From Homarus americanus (lineage: Eukaryota; Arthropoda; Malacostraca; Decapoda; Nephropidae), in NCBI RefSeq assembly GCF_018991925.1, contig NW_024744357.1, positions 4,372,263 through 4,436,262 of the forward strand: 64,000 bases of DNA. The letters run 5' to 3'. The translations under genes and the position numbers were made by a program. Below, piece by piece: positions 11,501 to 20,384 of the stretch. Within the stretch, counting starts at the first letter, position 1. Every line of letters starts with the position of its first letter. A model generated the notes under the pieces. The model was not told the DNA's origin. It was given only the letters and a program-made list of their open reading frames with translations, and searched no databases.

Positions 11501-12312
11501 ATCACACACATCACCACCCACACCACCACATACCCCCACACATCACCACTACCCCCACACACCCCACCCCCCACACATCACTACTACCACACACACACCA
11601 CTCCATACATCACCACTACCCACATCACATACCTCACACATCACACACATCACCACATCACCACATCACCACTACCCCCACTCACCACACATCACCACTA
11701 CACACATCACCCCCACACACACACATCACCACTACCCCACACATCACCACTACCCCACACATCACCACTACCCCACACATCACCACTGCCCCCACACATC
11801 ACTACCCCACACACATCACCACTACACCCACATCACCACTACCCCCACACATCACCACTACCCACATCACCACTACCCCACACACACCCTACCCCATCAC
11901 CCACTACCCCATACATCACCACTGCCCCATACATCACCACACTCACCCACCATACATCACCACTCACCACCACACATGACCAGTACCACACATCACCACT
12001 ACCCCATACATCACCACTACCCCACTACATCACCACTACCCCACACATCACCACTACCGCCACACATCACCACTACCCTACACATCACCACTACCCTACA
12101 CATCACCACTACCCCCCACATCACTCCCCACACATACCCCCCCCACACATCCCCACTACCCCCACACATCACCCACTACCCCACACATCACCACTACCCC
12201 CACACATCACCACCACCCCACACATCACCACTACCGCCACACATCACCACTACCCCCGCACATCACCACTACCGCCACACATCACCACTACCCCCACACA
12301 TCACCACCACTG
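11501..12312. repeat. CACACATCACCACTACCCC minisatellite
   Basis: About 40 units of 15-20 bp built on CACACATCACCACTACCC, with C-tract length changes and GCC variants. It appears to have grown from the CACACATCACCACT part of the preceding array. A short array of the same kind (16110-16335) lies at the same place before the second retropepsin block. The top strand is almost free of G. Confidence 0.92.
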
Positions 12313-12407
12313 TCAAATGTTCCAATCATCTTATATATTATACCCTTAAGTTTAACCCCGTCAGGTGTTCCTTGGTAAGATTGACTGGATAATAATTGTT
12401 ATTCTCT

Positions 12408-12478
12408 CCGAGTTATCCGTATTCACGTTTGCTTATAAATATATATATATTAATATAATTATGGGGAAGATAACTCGG
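12408..12478 (+). promoter_or_regulatory. Inverted repeat around a TATA-like tract (copy 1)
   Basis: CCGAGTTATC (12408-12417) is exactly reverse-complemented by GATAACTCGG (12469-12478). Between them lies GCTTATAAATATATATAT, a good TATA-box match at about 12434, some 27 bp before ATG 12461. It is conserved at 16444-16514. It could be a promoter with a dyad operator, or an element end; function is inferred. Confidence 0.4.
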
Positions 12479-12544
12479 TCTAAACAGTTACGATCTAGGG
12501 AAGTGCCTCCTCTCGGGGTCAGGAGGAGTAAGCGTCTACGTTAA
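12461..12544 (+). CDS. 27-codon basic leader frame ending in in-frame TAA (copy 1)
   Basis: ATG 12461 opens a 27-residue frame rich in R and K (MGKITRSKQLRSR at its start) and stops at TAA 12542-12544. The same phase continues without another stop through the retropepsin frame, so the stop is the only barrier between a basic leader and the protease. CAG follows the stop, as it does at some retroviral gag-pol readthrough stops. The arrangement is the same in copy 2, with one silent change (GGG/GGT) in the second codon. It may be a readthrough leader, an upstream ORF or chance. Confidence 0.35.
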   Translation: MGKITRSKQLRSREVPPLGVRRSKRLR

Positions 12545-12646
12545 CAGCGCTATTTCAAGAATCGTCATCAAGTGTCTGCAGGTGGTACTCTGACCCTCTT
12601 CTTGGACCCGCCCCCACGGAAAACACCATGGCCAAACCTCGATAAC

Positions 12647-13414
12647 ATGCCAAGTGTACAAGTCTGTAAGATTGTTAACGTTAATGCTGTCATTAATAAT
12701 CGCCCTTGTACCATGTTTGTGGATTCAGGCACGACTTCGCTTATGATGGACCACTCAATGGCTAAACAACTAGACATTTTAAAGCATATAGACAAAATTG
12801 ATAAACAGGTACTGGAAACGTGGGAAGGGCGTGTATTAATTGAGTTTCTGGTGATAAAAAACATAGAGGTTAAACTTGAAAATGATATAGTTTTGTTGTG
12901 TGATATTTATATCACGCCTTTTGATAAGGAGCTGGCTATCAACGCGCCTATACTGTTGGACAACAAAACGCTCCGTAATAAACGTGTCATCCAAACCTTT
13001 GAAAGAAAATTCTCCAAATTATATTTCCCCAATCCCAAGGTGCTCAAGCGTCCCATTACCACCAAAGACGTTTTTTATACCCTCAAGGCTCATGCAACTG
13101 AAGCCTTGGACCAGCCCTCACTCAGTATCCTCCTTGACACCGGTGCATGCGATGTTTACATTTCCAAAAACTGTTGGGAAAATAAATTGGGGTTACGTGT
13201 TCGTCCAGAAGAAATTAGGATAAAAGTGGGTCCCAACTCGTTTATACACAGCCGGCGGGTGGATGACTGTGCTATTTTAGGATTGGATCTGGTTCTAGGT
13301 GTAAATATGTTGACCAAGTACCGTTGCGCACTAGACTACCACGCACACAAATTATACTTTAAGAAGAGTAATAAAGTTTATGTTGCCAAGACTAACGCAA
13401 AGAAGATCTTCTGA
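12647..13414 (+). CDS. Double retropepsin-like protein, copy 1
   Basis: The open frame runs from just after TAA 12544 to the stop ending at 13414; ATG 12647 is the first in-phase methionine and precedes the first domain closely. Numbering from GTG 12572 (280 residues), domain 1 has TMFVDSGTT (catalytic-type Asp51) and a C-terminal APILLDNKTLRN block (126-136) that looks like a degraded ILLG-x-D-x-L flap-side motif. Domain 2 has LSILLDTGA (Asp189) and AILGLDLVLG (234-243), followed by the usual ALDY and KLYF strands. D-S/T-G and ILG-x-D are hallmarks of retropepsins, the aspartic proteases of retroelements. Only 46 residues separate DTG from ILG in domain 2, which is short. No gag zinc knuckle, RT, RNase H or integrase lies nearby. 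AATAAA occurs at 13497. It is probably a protease from a mobile element or a domesticated derivative. A five-codon out-of-phase ATG in strong context (ACCATGG, 12628) precedes it. Confidence 0.7.
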   Translation: MPSVQVCKIVNVNAVINNRPCTMFVDSGTTSLMMDHSMAKQLDILKHIDKIDKQVLETWEGRVLIEFLVIKNIEVKLENDIVLLCDIYITPFDKELAINAPILLDNKTLRNKRVIQTFERKFSKLYFPNPKVLKRPITTKDVFYTLKAHATEALDQPSLSILLDTGACDVYISKNCWENKLGLRVRPEEIRIKVGPNSFIHSRRVDDCAILGLDLVLGVNMLTKYRCALDYHAHKLYFKKSNKVYVAKTNAKKIF

Positions 13415-13560
13415 GTTTTGAACGTCTTTTCCTGTGTCATTTTGATGCACAGTACAAGGATTTGAATTAATGATTACCGGAGATCCTACTCAAGGGAATA
13501 AAGTCGAGACCAAAAAAATGGTACAGTTGCCGACACACATAAATTGATAAAACAGTATGT

Positions 13561-13690
13561 ATCTCTCTTTCATTGTCGTTGGGTTCTCTTATTGGTCACC
13601 TCTTTCGCCTATATCGCCGTTGGGGTCTTATTGGAGCTCTGTAAGCATGTCTGCCTGGTGCTGGGCTCCACCGCAGATTTTTCAGCCCAT
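13561..13690 (+). mobile_element. Dispersed repeat R2, copy 2
   Basis: It matches 10695-10812 (landmarks GGTCTTATTGGAGCTCTG and GCTGGGCTCCACCGCAG). In the second retropepsin block the equivalent position has different sequence, so this piece was inserted here or lost there. Confidence 0.75.
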
Positions 13691-13892
13691 AAGAGCCCTC
13701 ACTGATACATATAAGAATAGCACCATCCCATCTTTTGTTAAAATAATAAACAACTCCTGATTTATGTACTGTACAGCCCTGTAAATGTATTGAACGCATA
13801 TCATTATGTCTAAATCAACTTGTAAGTTAGTATATTTTCAGCCACCGGCTGCAACTCTATTAATAAACCGTTTATTATTATTATTATTTTAT
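13691..13892 (+). mobile_element. 3' tail repeat R3 (AATAAACCG + ATT), copy 1
   Basis: Landmarks: AGCACCATCCCAT, AACAACTCCTGATTTATG, CCACCGGCTGCAACTCTA, AATAAACCG, then an ATT/TTA repeat. A polyadenylation-type AATAAA followed by a simple-repeat tail suggests the 3' end of a non-LTR retroelement or SINE. Related copies lie at 17640-17845 (+) and 32250-32378 (-). Confidence 0.7.
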
Positions 13893-16110
13893 TATTATTA
13901 TCACGTTATCAACATCACCACTAACATTATCACGTTATCAACATCACCAGTACAGTCGCACATCACCACCACCACTATCACATTATCAACATCACCACTA
14001 CCATTATAACATTATCAACATCACCACTACCATTATAACATTATCAACATCACCACAACCATTATAACATTATCAACATCACCACTACCATTATAACATT
14101 ATCAACATCACCACTACCACTGTCATATTATCAACATCACCACTACCATTATAACATTATCAACATCACCACTACCATTATAACATTTTCATCATCACCA
14201 CTACCATTATAACATTATCAACATCACCACTACCACTATCATATTATCAACATCACCACTACCATTATAACATTATCAACATCACCACTACCATTATAAC
14301 ATTATCAACATCACCACTACCATTATAACATTATCAACATCACCACTACCACTATCACATTATCAACATCACCACTACCATTATAACATTATCAACATCA
14401 CCACTACCATTATAACATTATCAACATCACCACTACCATTATAACATTATCAACATCACCACTACAGTCACACATCACCACTACCACTATTATATTATCA
14501 ACATCACCACTACCATTATAACATTATCAACATCACCACTACCATTATAACATTATCAACATCACCACTACCATTATAACGTTATCAACATCACTACTAC
14601 AGTCACACATCACCATTACCATTTTAACGTTATCAACATCACCAGTACAGTCACACATCACCACTACCACTATCACATTATCAACATCACCACTACCATT
14701 ATCATATTATCAACATCACCACTACCATTATAACATTATCAACATCGCCAGTACAGTCACACATCACCACTAACACTATTATATTATCAACATCACCACT
14801 ACCATTATCATATTATCAACATCACCACTACCACTATAACATTATCAACATCACCAGTACAGTCACACATCACCACTACCATTATAACATTATCAACATC
14901 ACCACTACCATTATAACATTATCAACATCACCAGTACAGTCACACATCACCACTACCACTATTATATTATCAACATCACCACTACCATTATCATATTATC
15001 AACATCACCACTACCACTATAACATTATCAACATCACCAGTACAGTCACACATCACCACTACCATTATAATATTATCAATATCACCAGTACAGTCACACA
15101 TCACCACTACCACTATTATATTATCAACATCACCACTACCATTATAACGTTATCAACATCACCACTACCATTATAACATTATCAACATCACCACTACCAC
15201 TATCATATTATCAACATCACCACTACCATTATAACATTATCAACATCACCACTACCATTATAACGTTATCAACATCACCACTATCATCATAACGTTATCA
15301 ACATCACCAATATAGTCACACATCACCACTACCACATTATAAACATCTCCACTACCAATATCATATTATCAACATCACCACTACCATTATAACGTTATCA
15401 ACATCACCACTACCATTATAACATTATGAACATCACCAGTACAGTCACACATCACCACTACCATTATAACGTTATCAACATCACTACTACCATCATAACG
15501 TTATCAACATCACCAATATAGTCACACATCACCACTACCACATTATAAACATCACCACTACCAATATCATATTATCAACATCACCACTACCATTATAACG
15601 TTATCAACATCACCACTACCAGTATAACATTAGGAACATCACCAGAACAGTCACACATCACCACTACCATTATAACGTTATCAACATCACCACTACCATC
15701 ATAACGTTATGAACATCACCAATATAGTCACACATCACCACTACCACATTATAAACATCACCACTACCAATATTATATTATCAACATCACCACTACCATT
15801 ATAACGTTATCAACATCACTACTACTGTCACACATCACCACTACCATTATAACGTTATCACCATCACCAGTACAGTCACACATCACCACTACCAATATCA
15901 TATTATCAACATCACCACTACTATTATAACGTTGTCAACATCACCAGTACAGTCACACATCACCACTACCACTATCACATTATCAACATCACCACTACCA
16001 TTATAACGTTATCAACATCACCAGTACAGTCACACATCACTACTACCACTATCACATTATCAACATCACCACTACCGCCACACATCACACCACTATAACA
16101 TTATGAACAT
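13893..16110. repeat. 29-bp minisatellite, main array (about 2.2 kb)
   Basis: The basic 29-bp unit combines CCATTATAACATT with ATCAACATCACCACTA. It alternates with a second module, CAGTACAGTCACACATCACC, so that longer composite repeats form (for example around 14740-15130 and 15290-15760). About 75 units. It is the same family as 10905-11500, and like that array it ends in CACACATCACCACTACC-type repeats before a retropepsin block. Confidence 0.96.
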
Positions 16111-16348
16111 CACCACTACTGTCACACATCACACCACTATAACATCACCACTATCCCCACACATCACCACTATCCCCACACATCACCACTACCCCACACA
16201 CATCACCACTACCGCCACACATCACTACCACTACCCCCACACATCACCACTACCGCCACACATCACCACTACCCCCACACATCACCACTACCCCCACACA
16301 TCACCACCACTGTCAAATCACCACTACCCCCACACATCACCACCACTG
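16111..16348. repeat. CACACATCACCACTACCCC minisatellite, short array
   Basis: About 12 units equivalent to the 11501-12312 array. It leads into CACCACCACTGTCAAATG, the left edge of the second retropepsin block, exactly as in copy 1. Confidence 0.9.
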
Positions 16349-16443
16349 TCAAATGTTCCAATCATCTTATATATTATACCCTTAAGTTTAACCCCGTCAG
16401 GTGTTCCTTGGTAAGATTGACTGGATAATAATTGTTATTCTCT

Positions 16444-16514
16444 CCGAGTTATCCGTATTCACGTTTGCTTATAAATATATATATATTAATATAATTATGG
16501 GTAAGATAACTCGG
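16444..16514 (+). promoter_or_regulatory. Inverted repeat around a TATA-like tract (copy 2)
   Basis: Same CCGAGTTATC / GATAACTCGG dyad and TATAAATATATATAT tract as at 12408-12478. It is intact in both copies. Confidence 0.4.
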
Positions 16515-16580
16515 TCTAAACAGTTACGATCTAGGGAAGTGCCTCCTCTCGGGGTCAGGAGGAGTAAGCGTCTACGTTAA
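16497..16580 (+). CDS. 27-codon basic leader frame ending in in-frame TAA (copy 2)
   Basis: Copy of 12461-12544. The only difference is GGT for GGG in the second codon (Gly, silent). The TAA (16578-16580) and following CAG are kept, and the protease frame continues in phase. Confidence 0.35.
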   Translation: MGKITRSKQLRSREVPPLGVRRSKRLR

Positions 16581-16682
16581 CAGCGCTATTTCAAGAATCG
16601 TCATCAAGTGTCTGCAGGTGGTACTCTGACCCTCTTCTTGGACCCGCCCCCACGGGAAACACCATGGCCAAACCTCGATAAC

Positions 16683-17450
16683 ATGCCAAGTGTACAAGTC
16701 TGTAAGATTGTTAACGTTAATGCTGTCATTAATAATCGCCCTTGTACCATGTTTGTGGATTCAGGCACGACTTCGCTCATGATGGACCACTCAATGGCTA
16801 AACAACTCGACATTTTAAAGCATATAGACAAAATTGATAAACAGGTACTGGAAACGTGGGAAGGGCGTGTATTAATTGAGTTTCTGGTGATAAAAAACAT
16901 AGAGGTTAAACTTGAAAATGATATAGTTTTGTTGTGTGATATTTATATCACGCCTTTAAATAAGGAGCTGGCTATCGACGAGCCTATACTGTTGGACAAC
17001 AAAACGCTCCGTAATAAACGTGTCATCCAAACCTTTGAAAGAAAATTCTCCAAATTATATTTCCCCAATCCCAAGGTGCTCAAGCGTCCCATTACCACCA
17101 AAGACGTTTTTTATACCCTCAAGGCTCATGCAACTGAAGCCTTGGACCAGCCCTCACTCAGTATACTCCTTGACACCGGTGCATGCGATGTTTACATTTC
17201 CAAAAACTGTTGGGAAAATAAATTGGGGTTACGTGTTCGTCCAGAAGAAGTTAGGATAAAAGTGGGTCCCAACTCGTTTATACACAGCCGGCGGGTGGAT
17301 GACTGTGCTATTTTAGGATTGGATCTGGTTCTAGGTGTAAATATGTTGACCAAGTACCGTTGCGCCCTTGACTACCACGCACACAAATTATACTTTAAGA
17401 AGAGTAATAAAGTTTATGTTGCCAAGACTAACGCAAAGAAGATCTTCTGA
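16683..17450 (+). CDS. Double retropepsin-like protein, copy 2
   Basis: The first in-phase ATG is 16683; the frame is open from after TAA 16580 to the stop ending at 17450. Both catalytic-type motifs (TMFVDSGTT and LSILLDTGA) and AILGLDLVLG are intact. Over the 843 bp compared (from GTG 16608) I count 11 substitutions against copy 1. Six change residues: K17E, F117L, D118N, N124D, A125E and I215V. Five are silent, and there are no frame breaks. The changes avoid the DSG, DTG and ILG motifs. AATAAA at 17533 follows the stop. As in copy 1, no other retroelement gene is adjacent. Whether it is translated, and in which element, is unknown. Confidence 0.7.
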   Translation: MPSVQVCKIVNVNAVINNRPCTMFVDSGTTSLMMDHSMAKQLDILKHIDKIDKQVLETWEGRVLIEFLVIKNIEVKLENDIVLLCDIYITPLNKELAIDEPILLDNKTLRNKRVIQTFERKFSKLYFPNPKVLKRPITTKDVFYTLKAHATEALDQPSLSILLDTGACDVYISKNCWENKLGLRVRPEEVRIKVGPNSFIHSRRVDDCAILGLDLVLGVNMLTKYRCALDYHAHKLYFKKSNKVYVAKTNAKKIF

Positions 17451-17639
17451 GTTTTGAACGTCTATTCCTGTGTCATTTTGATGCACAGTACAAGGATTTG
17501 AATTAATGATTACCGGAGATCCTACTCAAGGGAATAAAGTCGAGACCAAAAAAATGGTACAGCTGCCGACACACATAAATTGATAAAACAGTATGTAGCT
17601 CTCTTTGACTCTGTATCTTAGTGTAATTTGTTTCTGAAG

Positions 17640-17678
17640 ATTGTTAAATATATGAAAGTGCTTCAGATGGCTTACAAG

Positions 17679-17736
<58 letters not shown>

Positions 17737-17845
17737 TACAACCCCACCAATGTATGTAAGAAGTCATTTATGTCCAATGTATATCTTCAGCCTTCAGGTT
17801 GTAGAACTTTTTCAATAAACCGTTAATTATTATTATTATATATAT
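17640..17845 (+). mobile_element. 3' tail repeat R3, copy 2, with internal CA expansion
   Basis: A (CA)n run at 17684-17731 precedes TATGTAAGAAGTCATTTATG, CAGCCTTCAGGTTGTAGAA, then CAATAAACCGTTAATTATTA and an ATT tail. The AATAAACCGTT end matches copy 1; the middle is more diverged. Confidence 0.6.
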
Positions 17846-17848
17846 ATG

Positions 17849-18320
17849 CACAAGCAGAAACGCCGCTCTCCGGACGGCTCATCCGCCACGGTAGGACGCC
17901 ACCCTCCGGGAAGCTCCACATTGTCTCACTGTTCAGTCCCCAAAACTTCTTCTTCCATCAATAGTTCATTAACGGTGTATAAGTTCCACCATTTTTTCAC
18001 TACAACGGTACAACAAAGTATATTTTTTTAGCATTAAACTGATATTATTTTATAGTCTAATCATCACTACATATAACACCACCCATCATCACTACATATA
18101 ACATCCTCTATCATCTCTACATATAACAACATTTATCATCACTACATATAACATCATCTATCATCACTACATATAACATCATCTATCATCACTACATATA
18201 ACATCATCTATCATCACTACATATAACACCATCCATCATCACTACAGATCGGTAAAGTAGTTTCCGAGATTCTCGTGCGGACACACAAACAGACAGACAG
18301 ACTTCTTTGTTATATACTGT
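17849..18320 (-). mobile_element. Helitron/HINE-like element with central satellite, copy 1
   Basis: Read on the minus strand it starts in a TA run followed by ACAAAGAAGT and TCTGTCTG text. It continues with GCACGAGAATCTCGGAAACT and CTTTACCGATCTGTAG, then about 8 units of a 25-bp satellite (TGATGATGGATGGTGTTATA core). Its 3' end is a GC-rich near-hairpin (17862-17878, one mismatch and one wobble) followed by GTTTCTGCTTG. Copies 2 and 3 end CTAG here, so the terminus has mutated. It has no coding sequence. The ends fit a non-autonomous Helitron/Helentron. Confidence 0.75.
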
Positions 18321-18327
18321 ATATATA

Positions 18328-18665
18328 TATATTTCATGTAGATCCACAATGAAAACGTGGATAAGATACATCTTGATAAAATCACACGGGAAAAGGGAAA
18401 CAATGGAGCACCTTAGCTTTCGTCTTTATTCAAGACATCTTCAGAGGCAACTTCAGACATGCCAAGAAGAGCCTGAGGTAGGGGGTGGGGATGCTCTGAG
18501 CTAAGACTGCCTCTTCTTAATTTGCTGTAATTAGACTTTATTTCCAAGACAGATAATATGAATTTGGTTTTAATGTTCAGATTTTTGTCCATAGAAAGCG
18601 ATTTGCCTCCGTTTACGCTCTCACGGGAAGTAAATTCAGCACTTTGTTTTTCCACGTTTTATTTA
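18328..18665 (-). mobile_element. Possible Penelope-like element end with hammerhead-like core
   Basis: Read on the minus strand it contains CTGAAGA (18438-18444), a five-pair hairpin GTCTT/AAGAC, then GAAA (18418-18421), the order of a hammerhead ribozyme core. The text TTGAATAAAGACGAAAGC is of a kind I associate with arthropod Penelope-like repeats. However, one extra base sits between CTGAAGA and the hairpin, and no stem I is apparent. It abuts the Helitron-like copy. Class assignment is tentative. Confidence 0.35.
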
Positions 18666-19726
18666 ATATTTTATGATGAAACTTCGTCTTGTGCACCAAA
18701 ACTCAAACAAAATTAAAAATAGAATAATAAACTTAATTATCAACAACAAATTAATCTTAGAATTTCCTCTATATTACGGTTGTTGATATTTATTGCCGAT
18801 ATACGTTTATCTTGTAAGGTGTGGCCAGAGACAGACTTGACACAGCTTCAAGTGTCGGCTACAAGGGAACAAAGTATTGACTGACACTTTTGTTTGAAAA
18901 TGTAGGGTTCAGCTGAACACATTTATGGATGAGATGTTAAAATCTCCTCATGTTCATTTATTTTTTTATCACCTAAAATATTTACCCTGTCTCGTCATTC
19001 TTCACAGAGCTGCGTCCGAGCTCACAGTAGTGTCTGTGAAGTAAGTCGTCCTCTCAAGGTAATACACGGTCTACTTGTTATTTGAAAGATCTTGTCCTTT
19101 ACACTTCCAAACATCAAAGCCAGCAAGATTGGTCTCGCTATCAAACGTGACGACTACAAGATGTCACCACATAAACCTTCTCCAAAAACATGTCAAGGAA
19201 ACCACAGACCCACCCACAGTGTTGAGAAAGTCTCGGCTGAAGCAGCTTCAGTGCAGATGCTGCCACTTGAAACAACCTAAACTTTCTCACATTATGCAAA
19301 TGAAATCTTCATCCCATACATTGAATCTGTGATGGAGTTGGTAAAAAGACTAAACTTTGTGTAGGAAGTTTACCGACCTGTCAGTTTCAGGAAGGGAAAA
19401 CAGAAGACGAGAGAAGCCGGGAAGCATACTCACTAAGTCTTATCACTCGCGATGGTCCCTACAGTCTACTAACCCTAATACCTGTTAGAAATTGTGTTAA
19501 ATGTAGGTCTCCTTAGTAGTTTGCCGGCAGTGAGTACATTACTCGACCGCAGCTACCAAACAGGGAGGTACTACCGCCTGGGAAGATATTGGAAGCATAA
19601 TGTGTTGTCTAATGGTAGACCCTGCTGCCATATGTGACCAAGTCCCAGGTTGATGATCTGACTTTCTGCTTCATTTACACACAATTGCAGGGTCTCAATT
19701 GTTTCTCTTACTATTGACTTTGTGAT
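18666..19726. other. Unique sequence
   Basis: AT-rich to mixed. Two overlapping forward frames at 19075-19332 have no domain. No repeats over 20 bp were noticed. Confidence 0.4.
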
Positions 19727-19728
19727 TC

Positions 19729-19817
<89 letters not shown>

Positions 19818-19904
19818 TACTACTACAGTGTTATTTTTATAATTATTATTATTTTTTATTATAAAATTTATTTATGAATTATTATTATTATTATTTTTTT
19901 ATTT
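19727..19904. repeat. ATT trinucleotide microsatellite and AT-rich tail
   Basis: About 29 ATT units (19727-19816), then ACT/ACAG and further ATT and T runs up to the SINE. The last part (after about 19850) may be the simple-repeat tail of the minus-strand SINE that follows. Confidence 0.9.
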
Positions 19905-20062
19905 TTTTCATTTATTGGGCACCCCCCTACATCCCTGAATACGAATTCGCAACTTTCGACTTACAGCAGGTACCTACTGTACTGCTAGGTGAACAGGGAC
20001 AAAGGGTACTAGGAAGTGTCCAAACAACTTCCGCCGGCCCGGGAATCGAACCCGTGAATTAT
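19905..20062 (-). mobile_element. tRNA-derived SINE, 5'-truncated, minus strand
   Basis: The reverse complement contains GGGTTCGATTCCCGGGCC, an excellent tRNA T-arm/box B. It is followed by TGTTCACCTAGCAGTACAGT and AGGTACCTGCTG, a tail type common in decapod SINEs. Box A is missing, so the copy is 5'-truncated. The 62688-62870 copy looks related in its body and includes box A. Confidence 0.7.
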
Positions 20063-20384
20063 TATTACATTTTCGCCTCCCAGGCCCCGATGTGGGTCAG
20101 TGACCTGTGTCCGGGTGGGCTTATACCCGCAAAAAAAAATAATAAAAAAAAAAATAATTAACATTCCCTGAGGAAACAAATTTTGTTATTGTTAGATTCA
20201 AGACCAATAGTTTAGAACCGAGACGAAGGGTAGCTTATGAACCTTCCCTTCAACAAGTTGCCAAGGAGAAGCAGCGGGTTAGCGTATACATTTAATTTTT
20301 AAATGTCACTATACAAGTAAAATAAAAATCATCATATAAAATATTCTCCCTGGTATGAGGAAGTAAATCAGAGTGTGTTATCTC
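20063..20384. other. Sequence flanking the SINE
   Basis: A GC-richer piece (20080-20130) with GGTCAGTGACCTGTGTCC, then an A-rich AAAAATAAT run at 20131-20160 that resembles a retroelement tail, then unique AT-rich sequence. No gene. Confidence 0.4.

Larger units (their letters stand above)
12313..13560 (+). mobile_element. Duplicated block carrying the double retropepsin, copy 1
   Basis: From CACTGTCAAATGTTCC to about GATAAAACAGTATGTA this block matches 16349-17596 at a constant offset of 4036 bp with hardly any indel. It includes the TATA/dyad region, the leader frame, the protease frame and a 3' flank with AATAAA. No LTRs, terminal inverted repeats or target-site duplications were seen at its edges. 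Its left edge is the minisatellite in both copies. Confidence 0.85.
16349..17596 (+). mobile_element. Duplicated block carrying the double retropepsin, copy 2
   Basis: Second copy of 12313-13560, about 98-99% identical by eye. After GATAAAACAGTATGTA the copies diverge completely: here a unique stretch and a CA repeat follow, whereas copy 1 is followed by repeat R2. Both then lead to an R3-type tail. Confidence 0.85.

Noticed and set aside
12568..12864. Minus-strand frame opposite the retropepsin start (also at 16604-16900)
   Set aside because: A shadow of the protease frame. It has no domain, and the plus-strand frame carries recognisable active-site motifs.
11501..16348. CRISPR-like array of regular repeats and spacers
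   Set aside because: Repeats are directly adjacent units of a minisatellite with variable modules, not constant repeats separated by unique spacers, and the context is eukaryotic.
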